Positions 1-9,893 of a DNA stretch of 33,748 bases are shown in pieces; position 1 is the stretch's first letter; each line of letters begins with the position of its first letter. Below the pieces are notes generated by a model that ran no database searches, was not told the origin of the DNA, and saw only the letters and a program-made list of their open reading frames with translations. This stretch comes from Deltaproteobacteria bacterium. GTDB lineage: Bacteria; Desulfobacterota; Deferrimicrobia; J040. A program made the translations under genes and the position numbers. The stretch spans positions 1 to 33,748 of the forward strand of contig RFHC01000071.1 of the NCBI GenBank assembly GCA_003696505.1. The letters are read 5' to 3'.

Positions 1-2
1 AC

Positions 3-1037
3 CTTGAGTTCGTCCAGTTCCACCCGACGGGTCTCTACAAGCAGGGTATCCTCGTCACTGAGGGAGCCCGCGGCGAGGGTGGCTATCTCCTGAACGACAA
101 GGGTGAAAGGTTCATGGAAAAGTACGCTCCCAAGTTCATGGAAATCGCGCCCCGTGACCTCGTTTCCCGCTCTATCCAGACGGAGATAAACGAGGGGCGG
201 GGGATCGGCGGAAAGGACTACGTCTACCTCGACCTGCGGCACCTGGGCGAGCAGAAACTGATGGAAAGGCTCCCGCAGATAACAGAACTTGCGAGAAAGT
301 TCGTGGGCGTCGATCCGGTGAAGGAACCGATTCCGATTCAGCCGACGGCGCACTACTCGATGGGCGGGATTCCTGTGGATATCAACGGACACGTCATTTA
401 CGACCCGAAGAAGAACATCGTCGAGGGACTCTACGCTGCTGGTGAGTGCGCCTGCGTATCCGTGCACGGAGCGAACAGGCTCGGGTGCAACTCCCTCCTG
501 GATGCCGTCGTCCACGGAAGGAGAACGGGAAGGACGATACTCAATGACCTGAAAAACCTCTCCTTCAAGGCTCTCTTCGAAGAACCGGAGAAGCCCGTGA
601 AGGAAGAAATAGAGAGGTTGATGAAGGGGAGCGGAAAGGTGCGCGCCGCTGAAATAAGGCAGACCCTTCAGGAGAGCATGCAGAAGTACTGCGGAGTTTT
701 CCGCGACCAGAAGGGTCTCGAGACGCTCCTCTCCATCATCAAGGACCTTCAGAAGCAGTACGAGGACGTGGGGATCGACGACAGGAGCATGGTGTACAAC
801 ACCGAACTCATCGAAGCCATCGAACTCTCCCACCTCCTCGAGTTTTCCGAGGTCATCGTCGTGGGCGGTCTCGCCAGGACGGAATCGCGGGGTGCCCATT
901 ACAGGACGGATTATCCGAAGAGGGACGACGAAAACTGGATGAAGCACACTCTCGCGTACAAGACCGAGGACGGAGTTCGCCTCGACTACATGCCTGTGGT
1001 CATCACGAAGTACCCGCCGCAGGAAAGGAAATATTAA
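3..1037 (+). CDS. sdhA: Succinate dehydrogenase/fumarate reductase flavoprotein subunit, 5'-truncated by window edge
   Basis: Frame is open from nt 3 upstream of the tracked ATG ([43 protein letters not shown]...). Contains [46 protein letters not shown] and is followed by sdhB. Confidence 0.95.
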   Translation, partial: LEFVQFHPTGLYKQGILVTEGARGEGGYLLNDKGERFMEKYAPKFMEIAPRDLVSRSIQTEINEGRGIGGKDYVYLDLRHLGEQKLMERLPQITELARKFVGVDPVKEPIPIQPTAHYSMGGIPVDINGHVIYDPKKNIVEGLYAAGECACVSVHGANRLGCNSLLDAVVHGRRTGRTILNDLKNLSFKALFEEPEKPVKEEIERLMKGSGKVRAAEIRQTLQESMQKYCGVFRDQKGLETLLSIIKDLQKQYEDVGIDDRSMVYNTELIEAIELSHLLEFSEVIVVGGLARTESRGAHYRTDYPKRDDENWMKHTLAYKTEDGVRLDYMPVVITKYPPQERKY

Positions 1038-1049
1038 GGAGGCATGGAG

Positions 1050-1751
1050 ATGAAGTATACCTTCAAAGTATACAGGTTCAATCCAGAGACGGACGATGCT
1101 CCCAGGTATCAAACCTACGAAGTGGACTGCGAGGAAGGGTGGACCGTCCTGGACGCACTCAACTACATCAAGTGGTACCTCGATGGGAGCGTCTCATACA
1201 GGCGGTCGTGCAGGCACGAGATATGCGGGTCCTGTGCCGTCATGATGAACGGGAAGAACGGACTCCTCTGCAACACCCAGGTGAAGGACCTCGGGTCGAA
1301 GACGATTACCATCGAGCCTCTGAAAGGGTTTCCCGTCCTTAAAGACCTCATCGTCGACATGGACCTTTTCATCGAAAGGCTAAAGGCGGTCAATCCGTTC
1401 TTCGAATCGAGCGAACCTCCCACGGACAGAGAGTACTACCAGTCTCCCGAGGACAGGGCCATCATCGACGACGCGGTCAACTGCATCCTCTGCGGGTCCT
1501 GCACGGGTTCGTGTCCCTCCTTCTGGTACAACCCCGATTATCTGGGACCTGCCGCTCTTTTCAAGGCGTTCCGTTTCGTTTACGACTCGAGGGACACGGC
1601 AGCGGCTGAGAGGCTCGAACTTGTCGACGACCACAACGGTCTGTGGCGCTGTCACACCATTTTCAACTGCATGGAGTGCTGTCCGAAGAACCTGAACATC
1701 ACCGAAGGAATTCAGTACCTGAAGAGACTTGCCTTCATGAGGAAAATCTAA
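1050..1751 (+). CDS. sdhB: Succinate dehydrogenase/fumarate reductase iron-sulfur subunit
   Basis: Plant-type 2Fe-2S motif SCRHEICGSCAVMMNG and C-terminal CILCGSCTGSCP / CMECCPKNLN cluster motifs. ATG 1050 fits the AAGGAGG Shine-Dalgarno (1036-1042) better than the tracked ATG 1044. Confidence 0.94.
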   Translation: MKYTFKVYRFNPETDDAPRYQTYEVDCEEGWTVLDALNYIKWYLDGSVSYRRSCRHEICGSCAVMMNGKNGLLCNTQVKDLGSKTITIEPLKGFPVLKDLIVDMDLFIERLKAVNPFFESSEPPTDREYYQSPEDRAIIDDAVNCILCGSCTGSCPSFWYNPDYLGPAALFKAFRFVYDSRDTAAAERLELVDDHNGLWRCHTIFNCMECCPKNLNITEGIQYLKRLAFMRKI

Positions 1752-1764
1752 CAGGAGACTCTGA

Positions 1765-1798
1765 GGGGGTGCCCCACGGCGGGCATCCCCCTTTTTTA
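1765..1798 (+). terminator. Rho-independent terminator after sdhB
   Basis: GGGGGTGCCC-CACGGC-GGGCATCCCCC stem (one bulge) followed by TTTTTTATT. Confidence 0.8.
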
Positions 1799-1824
1799 TT
1801 TCATTACAGGACGGAGGGTGGCAG

Positions 1825-2991
1825 ATGAACATTCATGAGTATCAGGCGAAGGAGATTTTGAAGAGATACGGCGTCACTGTCCCTGAGGGGAAAGTGGCAT
1901 TTTCCGTTGATGAGGCTGTGAAGGCTGCGGAAGAACTCGGCCTTCCCGTCGTCATCAAGGCCCAGGTCCACGCCGGTGGTCGGGGAAAGGCCGGGGGTGT
2001 GAAGCTGGCAAAGACGATGGACGAGGTGAAGGAATACGCCGGCCAGATTATCGGTATGACCCTCGTGACCCATCAGACGGGTCCGCAGGGGAAGCTGGTC
2101 AGGAAAGTCCTCGTCGAGAAAGCGACGGATATCAAGAGAGAACTCTACGTCGGAATCGTCATCGACAGGGCCGTCTCCAGGGTCGTGGTCATGGCCTCTT
2201 CTGAAGGAGGAATGGAAATAGAAGAGGTTGCGGCGAAGTTTCCCGAGAAGATTCTCAAGGAGCATGTTGACCCGGCAGTGGGAATGATGCCCTTCCAGGC
2301 GAGGAAGCTCGCTTTCGGCCTGGGGATGGAGGGGAAGCAGGTGAACAAGGCGGTCAAGTTTATCCTCGGACTTTACAGGGCCTTCGTGGAGACTGACTGT
2401 TCCCTCGCGGAGATAAACCCCCTCGTCATCACCGGTGACGACGACGTCCTCGCGCTCGACGCGAAGATGAACTTCGACAGCAACGGGCTCTTCCGCCACC
2501 CCGACATCCTCGAGATGAGGGACGTGGACGAGGAAGACCCGATGGAATACGAGGCATCCAAGTATGACCTGAGTTACATAAGCCTGGACGGAAACATCGG
2601 GTGCATGGTCAACGGCGCCGGTCTCGCCATGGCAACGATGGACATGATAAAGCTTCACGGCGGCGAGCCCGCAAACTTCCTCGACGTGGGAGGCGGCGCT
2701 TCCACCGACCAGGTGAGGAACGCCTTCAGGCTCATTCTGGCTGACCCGAAGGTGAAGGCGATTCTCGTGAACATCTTCGGTGGCATCATGAAGTGTGACG
2801 TCATCGCCGAGGGAGTGGTCCAGGCTGCAAAGGACGTGGAGCTTTCCGTTCCCCTCGTCGTCCGTCTCGAGGGCACGAACGTCGAGAGAGGAAGGCAGAT
2901 TCTCAATGAGTCCGGTCTCAACATCATCTCCGCCAGCGACATGAGGGACGCTGCGGAGAAGGCCGTTGCAGCGGCGAAGGGAAATCTCTAA
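1825..2991 (+). CDS. sucC: Succinyl-CoA synthetase (ADP/GDP-forming) beta subunit
   Basis: [22 protein letters not shown] start, [36 protein letters not shown]; followed by sucD. Confidence 0.97.
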   Translation: MNIHEYQAKEILKRYGVTVPEGKVAFSVDEAVKAAEELGLPVVIKAQVHAGGRGKAGGVKLAKTMDEVKEYAGQIIGMTLVTHQTGPQGKLVRKVLVEKATDIKRELYVGIVIDRAVSRVVVMASSEGGMEIEEVAAKFPEKILKEHVDPAVGMMPFQARKLAFGLGMEGKQVNKAVKFILGLYRAFVETDCSLAEINPLVITGDDDVLALDAKMNFDSNGLFRHPDILEMRDVDEEDPMEYEASKYDLSYISLDGNIGCMVNGAGLAMATMDMIKLHGGEPANFLDVGGGASTDQVRNAFRLILADPKVKAILVNIFGGIMKCDVIAEGVVQAAKDVELSVPLVVRLEGTNVERGRQILNESGLNIISASDMRDAAEKAVAAAKGNL

Positions 2992-3007
2992 TAACGGAGG
3001 GAGCACA

Positions 3008-3892
3008 ATGAGCATACTCATCAATAAAGACACGAAGGTTATCGTCCAGGGAATCACCGGTGCGACGGGCGCTTTCCACACGAAGCAGATGCTTGAGTAC
3101 GGAACGAAAATCGTGGCCGGGGTAACGCCAGGCAAGGAGGGTCAGACCGTCGAGGGAGTTCCCGTTTTCAACACCGTGGAGAAGGCCGTGCGGGAGACGG
3201 GCGCAAATGCCTCCGTCGTTTACGTGCCCCCTGCATTTGCTGCAGACGCCATCATGGAAGCAGTTGACGCCGGACTCGACCTGGTCGTGGCGATAACGGA
3301 AGGGATTCCCATTCTCGACATGGTGAAGGTCAAGAGGTACATGGAAGGGAAGAAAACCCGGCTCGTCGGTCCCAACTGTCCCGGCGTCATCACTCCCGGG
3401 GAATGCAAGATCGGAATCATGCCCGGTTACATCCACACGCCGGGGAAAATCGGCGTCGTCTCACGGTCCGGGACGCTGACCTATGAAGCTGTCGCCCAGC
3501 TCACAGCTCTCGGTCTGGGGCAGTCCACGTGTGTCGGCATCGGGGGCGACCCGGTCAACGGGACGAACTTCATCGACGTGCTGAAGATGTTCCAGGAAGA
3601 CCCGGATACGGAAGCGGTCGTCCTCATCGGAGAAATAGGAGGGACGGCGGAAGAGGAAGCCGCCGAGTTCGTGAAGAACCAGATGACGAAGCCCGTTGTC
3701 GGATTCATTGCGGGAAGAACGGCCCCGAAAGGCAAGAGGATGGGGCACGCTGGTGCTATAATATCCGGTGGCAAAGGCACCGCCGACGAGAAAATAAAAG
3801 CTTTCAGAGAAGCGGGAATCCATGTGGCGGAGAGTCCGGCCGACATGGGTATCACCATGGCGAAGGCTCTCGGCATGGAAATAAAGGAATAG
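3008..3892 (+). CDS. sucD: Succinyl-CoA synthetase alpha subunit
   Basis: [45 protein letters not shown], phospho-His region [20 protein letters not shown] 3008 is preceded by GGAGGGAG; the tracked start 2966 lies inside sucC. Confidence 0.97.
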   Translation: MSILINKDTKVIVQGITGATGAFHTKQMLEYGTKIVAGVTPGKEGQTVEGVPVFNTVEKAVRETGANASVVYVPPAFAADAIMEAVDAGLDLVVAITEGIPILDMVKVKRYMEGKKTRLVGPNCPGVITPGECKIGIMPGYIHTPGKIGVVSRSGTLTYEAVAQLTALGLGQSTCVGIGGDPVNGTNFIDVLKMFQEDPDTEAVVLIGEIGGTAEEEAAEFVKNQMTKPVVGFIAGRTAPKGKRMGHAGAIISGGKGTADEKIKAFREAGIHVAESPADMGITMAKALGMEIKE

Positions 3893-3902
3893 AGGGGTAG
3901 CC

Positions 3903-4133
3903 ATGGTCAAGACGGCAGAAAAAATGGTGAGCACGGAGAACGATAAGGTAAAAATCACCATCATCCCCAGGTTCTGCAAGGGATGCGAGATTTGCGTCCG
4001 CCTCTGTCCGAAGAGCGTGCTGGGGATGGAGATGTTCAAGGTGAAGGTCGTGGATGTGGACAAGTGCATCAGGTGCGGTCAGTGTGAACTCCGCTGTCCC
4101 GACTTTGCCATTTTCATCGAGAAAAAGGACTGA
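3903..4133 (+). CDS. korD: 2-oxoacid:ferredoxin oxidoreductase delta (2x4Fe-4S ferredoxin) subunit
   Basis: CKGCEICVRLCP and CIRCGQCELRCP motifs; immediately precedes the other three subunits. Confidence 0.85.
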   Translation: MVKTAEKMVSTENDKVKITIIPRFCKGCEICVRLCPKSVLGMEMFKVKVVDVDKCIRCGQCELRCPDFAIFIEKKD

Positions 4134-4145
4134 AGGGAGGTCAAC

Positions 4146-5279
4146 GTGGCGCGGCAGGTTAAACTCTTTCAGGGAAACGAAGCGTGTGCTTACGGAGCGC
4201 TCTACGCGGGATGCTCCTTTTTTGCCGGATATCCCATAACCCCGTCGACGGAAGTGGCGGAGGTGATGGCGAAGGAACTCCCGAAGAGGGGTGGTGCCTT
4301 CATGCAGATGGAGGATGAGATTGCCTCGATGGCGGCGATTATCGGAGCTTCCCTGGCAGGTGCCAAGTCGATGACGGCGACGAGCGGTCCGGGTTTCTCT
4401 CTCAAGCAGGAGAACATCGGGTTTGCCGCAATCGCCGAGGTTCCCTGCGTCGTCGTCAACGTCATGAGAGGAGGTCCCTCGACGGGAGTCCCGACGGGGC
4501 CGGGTCAGTCTGACATCATGCAGTGCCGGTGGGGGACGCACGGCGACCATCCCATCATTACAATCACGCCGGCTTACGTTCAGGAGATATTTTCCGAAAC
4601 GGTTCGGGCCTTCAACCTTGCAGAGAAGTACCGCAACCCTGTGATCATCGCTTTTGACGAGATCGTCGGCCACATGAGGGAGAGGATTGAGATTCCCGAA
4701 CCGGGTGAACTGGAAGTGATAGACCGGAAGAAACCCGATGTTCCGCCCGAGGAATACTTCCCCTACGATTCCTCCAAAGGCGACATTCCTCCGATGGCGA
4801 ACTTCTTCGAGGGGTACCGCTATCACGTCACCGGCTTAAATCACGACAGGACCGGATTCCCTATCAACGCCTGCGAGCTCGTTCACATCGAGGAGGAACG
4901 CCTCCTCAGGAAGATATACGCCAACCGTGACGACATCGTGAAGAACGACGAATACATGCTCGACGACGCAGAGGTAGCGGTCTTCGCTTACGGGGCATGC
5001 GGCAGGTCCGCCCGTGAGGCCGTCGACATGGCGCGGAAGGAGGGGATAAAGATTGGCCTCCTCCGTCCCCTGACGATGTGGCCCTTCCCGGATAGAGAAG
5101 TCGAAGCCCTGGCGGAGCGGGTGAAGGCGATCATCGTTCCCGAACTGAGTCTGGGGCAGATTATTCTCGAGGTGGAACGGTGCTCGAAGGGCAAGTGCCG
5201 AATTGACGGGATATTCCGCGTCGACGGCGAGCCCATTTCTCCCTTCCAGATACTCGACAAAGTCAAGGAGGTCCTCTGA
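4146..5279 (+). CDS. korA: 2-oxoacid:ferredoxin oxidoreductase alpha subunit (probably 2-oxoglutarate)
   Basis: GNEACAYGALYAGCSFFAGYPITPSTE, MEDEIASMAAIIGASLAG, TSGPGFSLKQENIG, GPSTGVPTGPGQSD typical of KorA/VorB-type subunits; GTG start. Substrate inferred from sucCD neighbourhood. Confidence 0.88.
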   Translation: MARQVKLFQGNEACAYGALYAGCSFFAGYPITPSTEVAEVMAKELPKRGGAFMQMEDEIASMAAIIGASLAGAKSMTATSGPGFSLKQENIGFAAIAEVPCVVVNVMRGGPSTGVPTGPGQSDIMQCRWGTHGDHPIITITPAYVQEIFSETVRAFNLAEKYRNPVIIAFDEIVGHMRERIEIPEPGELEVIDRKKPDVPPEEYFPYDSSKGDIPPMANFFEGYRYHVTGLNHDRTGFPINACELVHIEEERLLRKIYANRDDIVKNDEYMLDDAEVAVFAYGACGRSAREAVDMARKEGIKIGLLRPLTMWPFPDREVEALAERVKAIIVPELSLGQIILEVERCSKGKCRIDGIFRVDGEPISPFQILDKVKEVL

Positions 5280-6100
5280 TGGCATACGATTATTCAAGAT
5301 ATCTGAGGAACGACAAGTTCCCGCACATCTGGTGCCCCGGATGCACCTACGGAATCGTCCTAAAGGCGATTATCCGGGCGATTGACAAGGCGGGACTGAA
5401 GCAGGACGACACGGCAATCGTTTCGGGAATCGGGTGCGCGTCCCGTCTCCCCGGGTACGTCGACTTCAACACTCTCCATACGACACACGGACGAGCGATC
5501 GCCTTTGCCACGGGAATCAAGATGGTGAAACCGGACAAGAACGTCCTCGTCATCACCGGAGACGGAGACGCGACGGCCATCGGAGGGAACCACTTCATCC
5601 ACGCCTGCAGGAGGAACATCGACATCACCGTCGTCGTCTTCAACAATTACATTTACGGGATGACAGGCGGCCAGTATTCTCCCACCACTCCTACAGGCGC
5701 CGTCGCAACGACGATGCCCTACGGCAACGTCGACCCTCAGTTCAACATCCTCGAACTGGCCAAGGGGGCGGGAGCGACCTTCATCGCCCGGGGGACGGCA
5801 TACCACGCGGCAGGTATCGACAACCTGGTGGTGGAGGCTATCAAACACAAGGGGCTTTCTGTCGTGGAAATTATCAACGCCTGTCCCACCACCTACGGGC
5901 GTCGGAACAAGTTCAAGAGCCCCACGGACATGCTCCTCTGGATGAAAGACCACTTCCTCCCCGTTACCGCTTTTGAGAAGCTGCCGCCGGAGAAGACGGC
6001 AGGGAAGCTTCCCATGGGTATCCTCTACCGGGAGGAGAAACCCGAGTACACGGAGATGTACTACTCCATGGTCAAGAGAGTCCAGGAAGGAGGGAAGTGA
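5279..6100 (+). CDS. korB: 2-oxoacid:ferredoxin oxidoreductase beta (TPP-binding) subunit
   Basis: WCPGCTYGIVLKAI, GIGCASRLPGYVDFNTLHTTHGRAIAFATGIK, GDGDATAIGGNHFIHACRRN (TPP motif), NNYIYGMTGGQYSPTTP. Confidence 0.92.
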   Translation: MAYDYSRYLRNDKFPHIWCPGCTYGIVLKAIIRAIDKAGLKQDDTAIVSGIGCASRLPGYVDFNTLHTTHGRAIAFATGIKMVKPDKNVLVITGDGDATAIGGNHFIHACRRNIDITVVVFNNYIYGMTGGQYSPTTPTGAVATTMPYGNVDPQFNILELAKGAGATFIARGTAYHAAGIDNLVVEAIKHKGLSVVEIINACPTTYGRRNKFKSPTDMLLWMKDHFLPVTAFEKLPPEKTAGKLPMGILYREEKPEYTEMYYSMVKRVQEGGK

Positions 6101-6648
6101 TGGGACGCTACGAAATCCGATTTTCCGGTTCTGGCGGTCAGGGGCTCATCCTGGCGGGGGTCATCTTCGCCGAGGCGGCGGCAATATACGAGGGAATAAA
6201 CGCGGTCCAGAGTCAGTCTTACGGGCCGGAAGCCAGGGGAGGCGCTTCGAAGTCTGAGGTCATCATCAGCGACGAGACCATCAACTATCCGAAGGCGACG
6301 AACATCGACCTGCTCCTCGCCCTGACCCAGGAGTCGTGCAACAAGTACTACAAGGACCTGAAGGAAGGAGGGATTCTCCTCGTTGACGAGGACTTCGTTA
6401 CGGAGATTCCCGAAGGGAATTACCGCGTCATCAAACTCCCGATCATCCGCGCGGCGCAGGAGAAGGTAGGAAAGGCCTTCGTGGCTAACATCGTCGCCAT
6501 CGGCGCCATAACGGCTATCGTCGGGAAAGTCAGTTACGAGTCGGTGGAAAAGGCTGTTCTCTCCCGGGTCCCGAAGGGGACGGAAGAGCTGAACAAGCTC
6601 GCCCTTCAGATTGGTTACGAAATGGCGAAAGAGAAAGTGACCCGGTGA
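6100..6648 (+). CDS. korC: 2-oxoacid:ferredoxin oxidoreductase gamma subunit
   Basis: RFSGSGGQGLILAGVIFAEAAAIYEG, QSYGPEARGGASKSEVIIS; start overlaps the korB stop (TGATG). Confidence 0.9.
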   Translation: MGRYEIRFSGSGGQGLILAGVIFAEAAAIYEGINAVQSQSYGPEARGGASKSEVIISDETINYPKATNIDLLLALTQESCNKYYKDLKEGGILLVDEDFVTEIPEGNYRVIKLPIIRAAQEKVGKAFVANIVAIGAITAIVGKVSYESVEKAVLSRVPKGTEELNKLALQIGYEMAKEKVTR

Positions 6649-6658
6649 GAGGTGACCC

Positions 6659-7078
6659 GTGGAAAGGACGCTGAGCATCATCAAGCCCGACGGAGTGTCG
6701 AAGGGAGTCATCGGAGAGGTCATCCGGCGTTTCGAGAAGGAAGGGATAAGAATCGTCGGAATGAAGATGGTGAGGATGACGAAAGAGCAGGCGAAGGCTT
6801 TCTACGCGGTCCACGCAGACAAACCCTTCTATGAAAGCCTCACCGACTTCATGTCCTCCGGTCCCATCGTCGTCATGGTCCTGGAGGGAGAAAACGTCAT
6901 CTCCAGGAATCGGGAGTTGATGGGGGCGACGGACCCCGCAAAGGCTGCTCCCGGGACGATTCGTGCCGATTTTGCCTCCGACGTGGAGAAGAACATCGTC
7001 CACGGCTCGGATGCCCCCGAAACGGCGGCAAAAGAGATAGCGTTTTTCTTCAGTGATTTCGAACTCTTGAGTAATTAA
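6659..7078 (+). CDS. ndk: Nucleoside diphosphate kinase
   Basis: [55 protein letters not shown], active-site [15 protein letters not shown] start. Confidence 0.97.
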   Translation: MERTLSIIKPDGVSKGVIGEVIRRFEKEGIRIVGMKMVRMTKEQAKAFYAVHADKPFYESLTDFMSSGPIVVMVLEGENVISRNRELMGATDPAKAAPGTIRADFASDVEKNIVHGSDAPETAAKEIAFFFSDFELLSN

Positions 7079-7098
7079 ACATAAGAGACAACTTGAAA

Positions 7099-7144
7099 GA
7101 GGGCTCCGTCTGTTAAGATAGTGAGGATGGAGTCCTCTTTTTTA
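7099..7144 (+). terminator. Rho-independent terminator after ndk
   Basis: GAGGGCTCCGTC (7099-7110) pairs with GATGGAGTCCTC (7126-7137) over 12 bp with two G.U pairs, followed by TTTTTTA. Confidence 0.8.
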
Positions 7145-7158
7145 TTGGGGTAACGGGA

Positions 7159-8217
7159 GTGAAGGTCGACCTCAAGGGAAAGACCCTGAAGGAGTTGACA
7201 GACCTCTTTTCCGGAATGGGGAAAGAGCCGTACCGGGCTCGCCAGGTTTTCCGCTGGCTGTACGAAAAACTGGCAACCTCCTTCGACGAAATGACGGACC
7301 TGTCCCGGTCCTTCCGACAGGAACTGGCCGAGAGATTCCGGATATCCTGGCTCGACCCCTCGGAGACGAGGGTGTCCGGCGATGGGACAGTTAAGTTTCT
7401 CTTCACGCTGGAAGACGGTGAAGGAATAGAGTCGGTTATCATCCCCGACGGGGAGAGGAGGACAGTCTGCGTTTCCACACAGGCCGGGTGCAGAATGGGG
7501 TGCAGGTTCTGCGCAACTGCGGGGGCAGGGTTCGTCCGTAACCTCACGTCCGCGGAGATCATTGGACAGGTGTGTTATGCCGAGAAGTTTCTCCGGGAGA
7601 GGGGAGAGAGGGTAACCAACGTCGTCTTCATGGGGATGGGAGAGCCTCTCGACAACGTCGACGAGGTGATGAAGTCCATCGAGATTCTCACGTCAGAGCT
7701 CGGGTTTGGATTGGGCGGAAAGAGGGTGACCGTCTCCACCTGCGGACTTGTTCCGGAAATGAAAAAGATTTTTCACGAGACGAGGGCTCAGATAGCGGTG
7801 TCTCTCAACGCGACGACGGACCGGGTGAGGGAGCGCCTGATGCCGGTGAACAGAAAGTATCCGATAGCAGAAATAGTTGATTTCCTGCGGTCTTTCGACC
7901 CGGGCCCCGGCAGGAAGTTCACCGTCGAGTATGTCCTCATAGACGGGGTGAACGACAGCGTCGAGGACGCTCACCGCCTTGGAAGGCTCCTTAAAAGGTG
8001 CAGGGTGAAAGTGAACCTCATCCCTTACAACGAGAACGAGTTTTCCCCCTTCCGCTCTCCCCCGGAGGGGAGGGAGGAGGTCTTTCGCGAGATACTCCAT
8101 CGATACGGAATCCAGGCGATTAAGAGGCAGAGGAGGGGGGGAGATATCGAAGCCGCCTGCGGCCAGCTGAGAGGAAAAATCAGGAAAAAACTTGCACGGC
8201 AATATGGCGAAAAATAA
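7159..8217 (+). CDS. rlmN: 23S rRNA (adenine2503-C2)-methyltransferase, radical SAM
   Basis: Radical SAM motif CRMGCRFCATAGAGFVRNLTSAEIIGQV, VFMGMGEPLDN, RRGGDIEAACGQL; GTG start. Confidence 0.95.
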   Translation: MKVDLKGKTLKELTDLFSGMGKEPYRARQVFRWLYEKLATSFDEMTDLSRSFRQELAERFRISWLDPSETRVSGDGTVKFLFTLEDGEGIESVIIPDGERRTVCVSTQAGCRMGCRFCATAGAGFVRNLTSAEIIGQVCYAEKFLRERGERVTNVVFMGMGEPLDNVDEVMKSIEILTSELGFGLGGKRVTVSTCGLVPEMKKIFHETRAQIAVSLNATTDRVRERLMPVNRKYPIAEIVDFLRSFDPGPGRKFTVEYVLIDGVNDSVEDAHRLGRLLKRCRVKVNLIPYNENEFSPFRSPPEGREEVFREILHRYGIQAIKRQRRGGDIEAACGQLRGKIRKKLARQYGEK

Positions 8218-8258
8218 TAATTAACGAAAGAAAGAGAAATTGAATCCAGGAGGGGATG

Positions 8259-9119
8259 ATGGCGGAAAAGGTTCTCGGAATCATAGGAGGGAGCGGTCTC
8301 TACGATATCGAGGGGGTCGAGGTGGAAGAAGAAGTTGAGGTGGAAACTCCCTTCGGGCCGCCCTCGGACAGGTTCATCGTTGCGCGTTATCAGGACGTGA
8401 AAATCGTCTTCCTCCCTCGCCACGGGAGGGGCCACAGAATCCCGCCCTCGAAAATCAATTACCGGGCAAACATTTACGGAATGAAGAAATTGGGGGCCAG
8501 AAGGGTCCTCTCTGTCAGTGCCGTAGGAAGCATGAAAGAGGAGATTCGTCCCGGAGACATCGTCGTGGTGGACCAGTTTTACGACAACACGAAATTCCGG
8601 GTCAACACCTTCTTTGACGAGGGTCTCGTCGGTCACATCGCTTTTGCTGACCCCGTGTGTCCTCAGTTTTCGCAGGTCGTCTCCGAGGCGGCAGGGAAAG
8701 TGGTCGAGAGGGTCCACAGGGGAGGGACCTATATCTGCATCGAGGGACCCCAGTTTTCCACGAGAGCGGAATCGAACATATACCGCTCGTGGGGCGTCGA
8801 CGTCATCGGGATGACGAATGTCCCCGAGGTGAAGCTTGCCCGTGAGGCGGGACTCTGCTACTCGACGATGGCCCTCGCCACTGATTACGACTGCTGGCGG
8901 GAAGGAGAGGAGGACGTGACAGCCGACATGGTCGTCCAGACCCTCAAAAAGAACGTGGCCAACTCGAAGAAGATAATTCTGGAAGTTGCCCGTTCTCTCC
9001 CGGACGAATTCACCTGCGGGTGTGCTGACTCACTGAAGAACGCGATAATGACTTCCCGGGAACTCATTCCCGAGGAGTTGAAGAAGAAACTCGATTTGAT
9101 TGTGGGGGAGCACCTCTGA
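8259..9119 (+). CDS. mtnP: S-methyl-5'-thioadenosine phosphorylase (or related purine nucleoside phosphorylase)
   Basis: MAEKVLGIIGGSGLYDIEGVEVEEEVEVETPFGPPSD, RHGRGHRIPPSKINYRANI, GPQFSTRAESNIYRSWGVDVIGMTNVPEVKLAREAGLCYSTMALATDYDCW. Confidence 0.9.
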   Translation: MAEKVLGIIGGSGLYDIEGVEVEEEVEVETPFGPPSDRFIVARYQDVKIVFLPRHGRGHRIPPSKINYRANIYGMKKLGARRVLSVSAVGSMKEEIRPGDIVVVDQFYDNTKFRVNTFFDEGLVGHIAFADPVCPQFSQVVSEAAGKVVERVHRGGTYICIEGPQFSTRAESNIYRSWGVDVIGMTNVPEVKLAREAGLCYSTMALATDYDCWREGEEDVTADMVVQTLKKNVANSKKIILEVARSLPDEFTCGCADSLKNAIMTSRELIPEELKKKLDLIVGEHL

Positions 9120-9880
9120 TGTTCGCCAGCAGAGGGAGATGGAAATTCTTCGTCCTCGTCCTGGCTTTCTTCCTCGCAGCCGGGTGCGCTCCCAGGGAAG
9201 AGGTGAAGAGGGAGGCGTCAACCAGGCTCGGTATCGGGGTCGGGTACCTGAGCGAGGGAAAGCCGAACCTGGCGCTCAACGAACTTCTGAAGGCGGAGGA
9301 ACTGGACGGGTCAAACCCGGAAATCAAAAACGCCCTGGGACTTACGTACATGGCTCTGGGGGACTTCAAGAAGGCAGAGGAGTATTTCAAGGAAGCGATT
9401 GAGCTGAGGGACAACTACTCGGAAGCCTACAACAACCTGGGACTCCTCTACAGCCGGCAGGGGAAGTCGAGGGAAGCGATAGACGCCTATCAGAAGGCGG
9501 TGGACAACCTCCTCTACGCGACGCCTGAGAGGGCGTACAACAACATGGGCATCGAATACGAAAAGCTGGGGGATATCGAGAGGGCGAAGGAATCGTACAG
9601 AAGGGCCATGACCCTTTCCCCTTCATTCCCCGCCCCCTACTACAACATGGGGCGTCTCCTTGCGAAGTCGGGACAGTTCGAAGAGGCGATCGAGCTCCTT
9701 AAAAGGGCCGTGTCCCTCAACCCGGGCTTCGTTTCTGCATACTTTCAGCTCGGCGAGATATATATGAAAATGAAAAAGTACGACCAGGCGCTGGAGAATT
9801 TTCACAAGGTCGTGAAACTGAGCAGGACGGCGGAGGTGAGGGAGCTGGCTCAAAAGTACATCGAACTCCTCGAGCAGTGA
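9119..9880 (+). CDS. TPR-repeat lipoprotein, PilF/PilW-like
   Basis: N-terminal signal with lipobox FFLAAGC and multiple TPRs (NLALNELLKAEELDGSNPEIKNALGLTYMALGDFKKAEEYFKEAIEL...). Lies near rlmN and before rodZ-like, as in rlmN-pilF-rodZ clusters. Confidence 0.75.
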   Translation: MFASRGRWKFFVLVLAFFLAAGCAPREEVKREASTRLGIGVGYLSEGKPNLALNELLKAEELDGSNPEIKNALGLTYMALGDFKKAEEYFKEAIELRDNYSEAYNNLGLLYSRQGKSREAIDAYQKAVDNLLYATPERAYNNMGIEYEKLGDIERAKESYRRAMTLSPSFPAPYYNMGRLLAKSGQFEEAIELLKRAVSLNPGFVSAYFQLGEIYMKMKKYDQALENFHKVVKLSRTAEVRELAQKYIELLEQ

Positions 9881-9893
9881 CGGGAGGCGGAAC

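Noticed and set aside
1804-3135. 443-aa minus-strand ORF opposite sucC
   Set aside because: Antisense to a clear sucC; low-complexity His/Val/Leu/Asp composition typical of reverse-complement shadow ORFs in GC-rich genes; no recognisable domain.
9300-9860. Degenerate about 102-nt periodicity in the TPR gene
   Set aside because: Explained by 34-residue TPR protein repeats.
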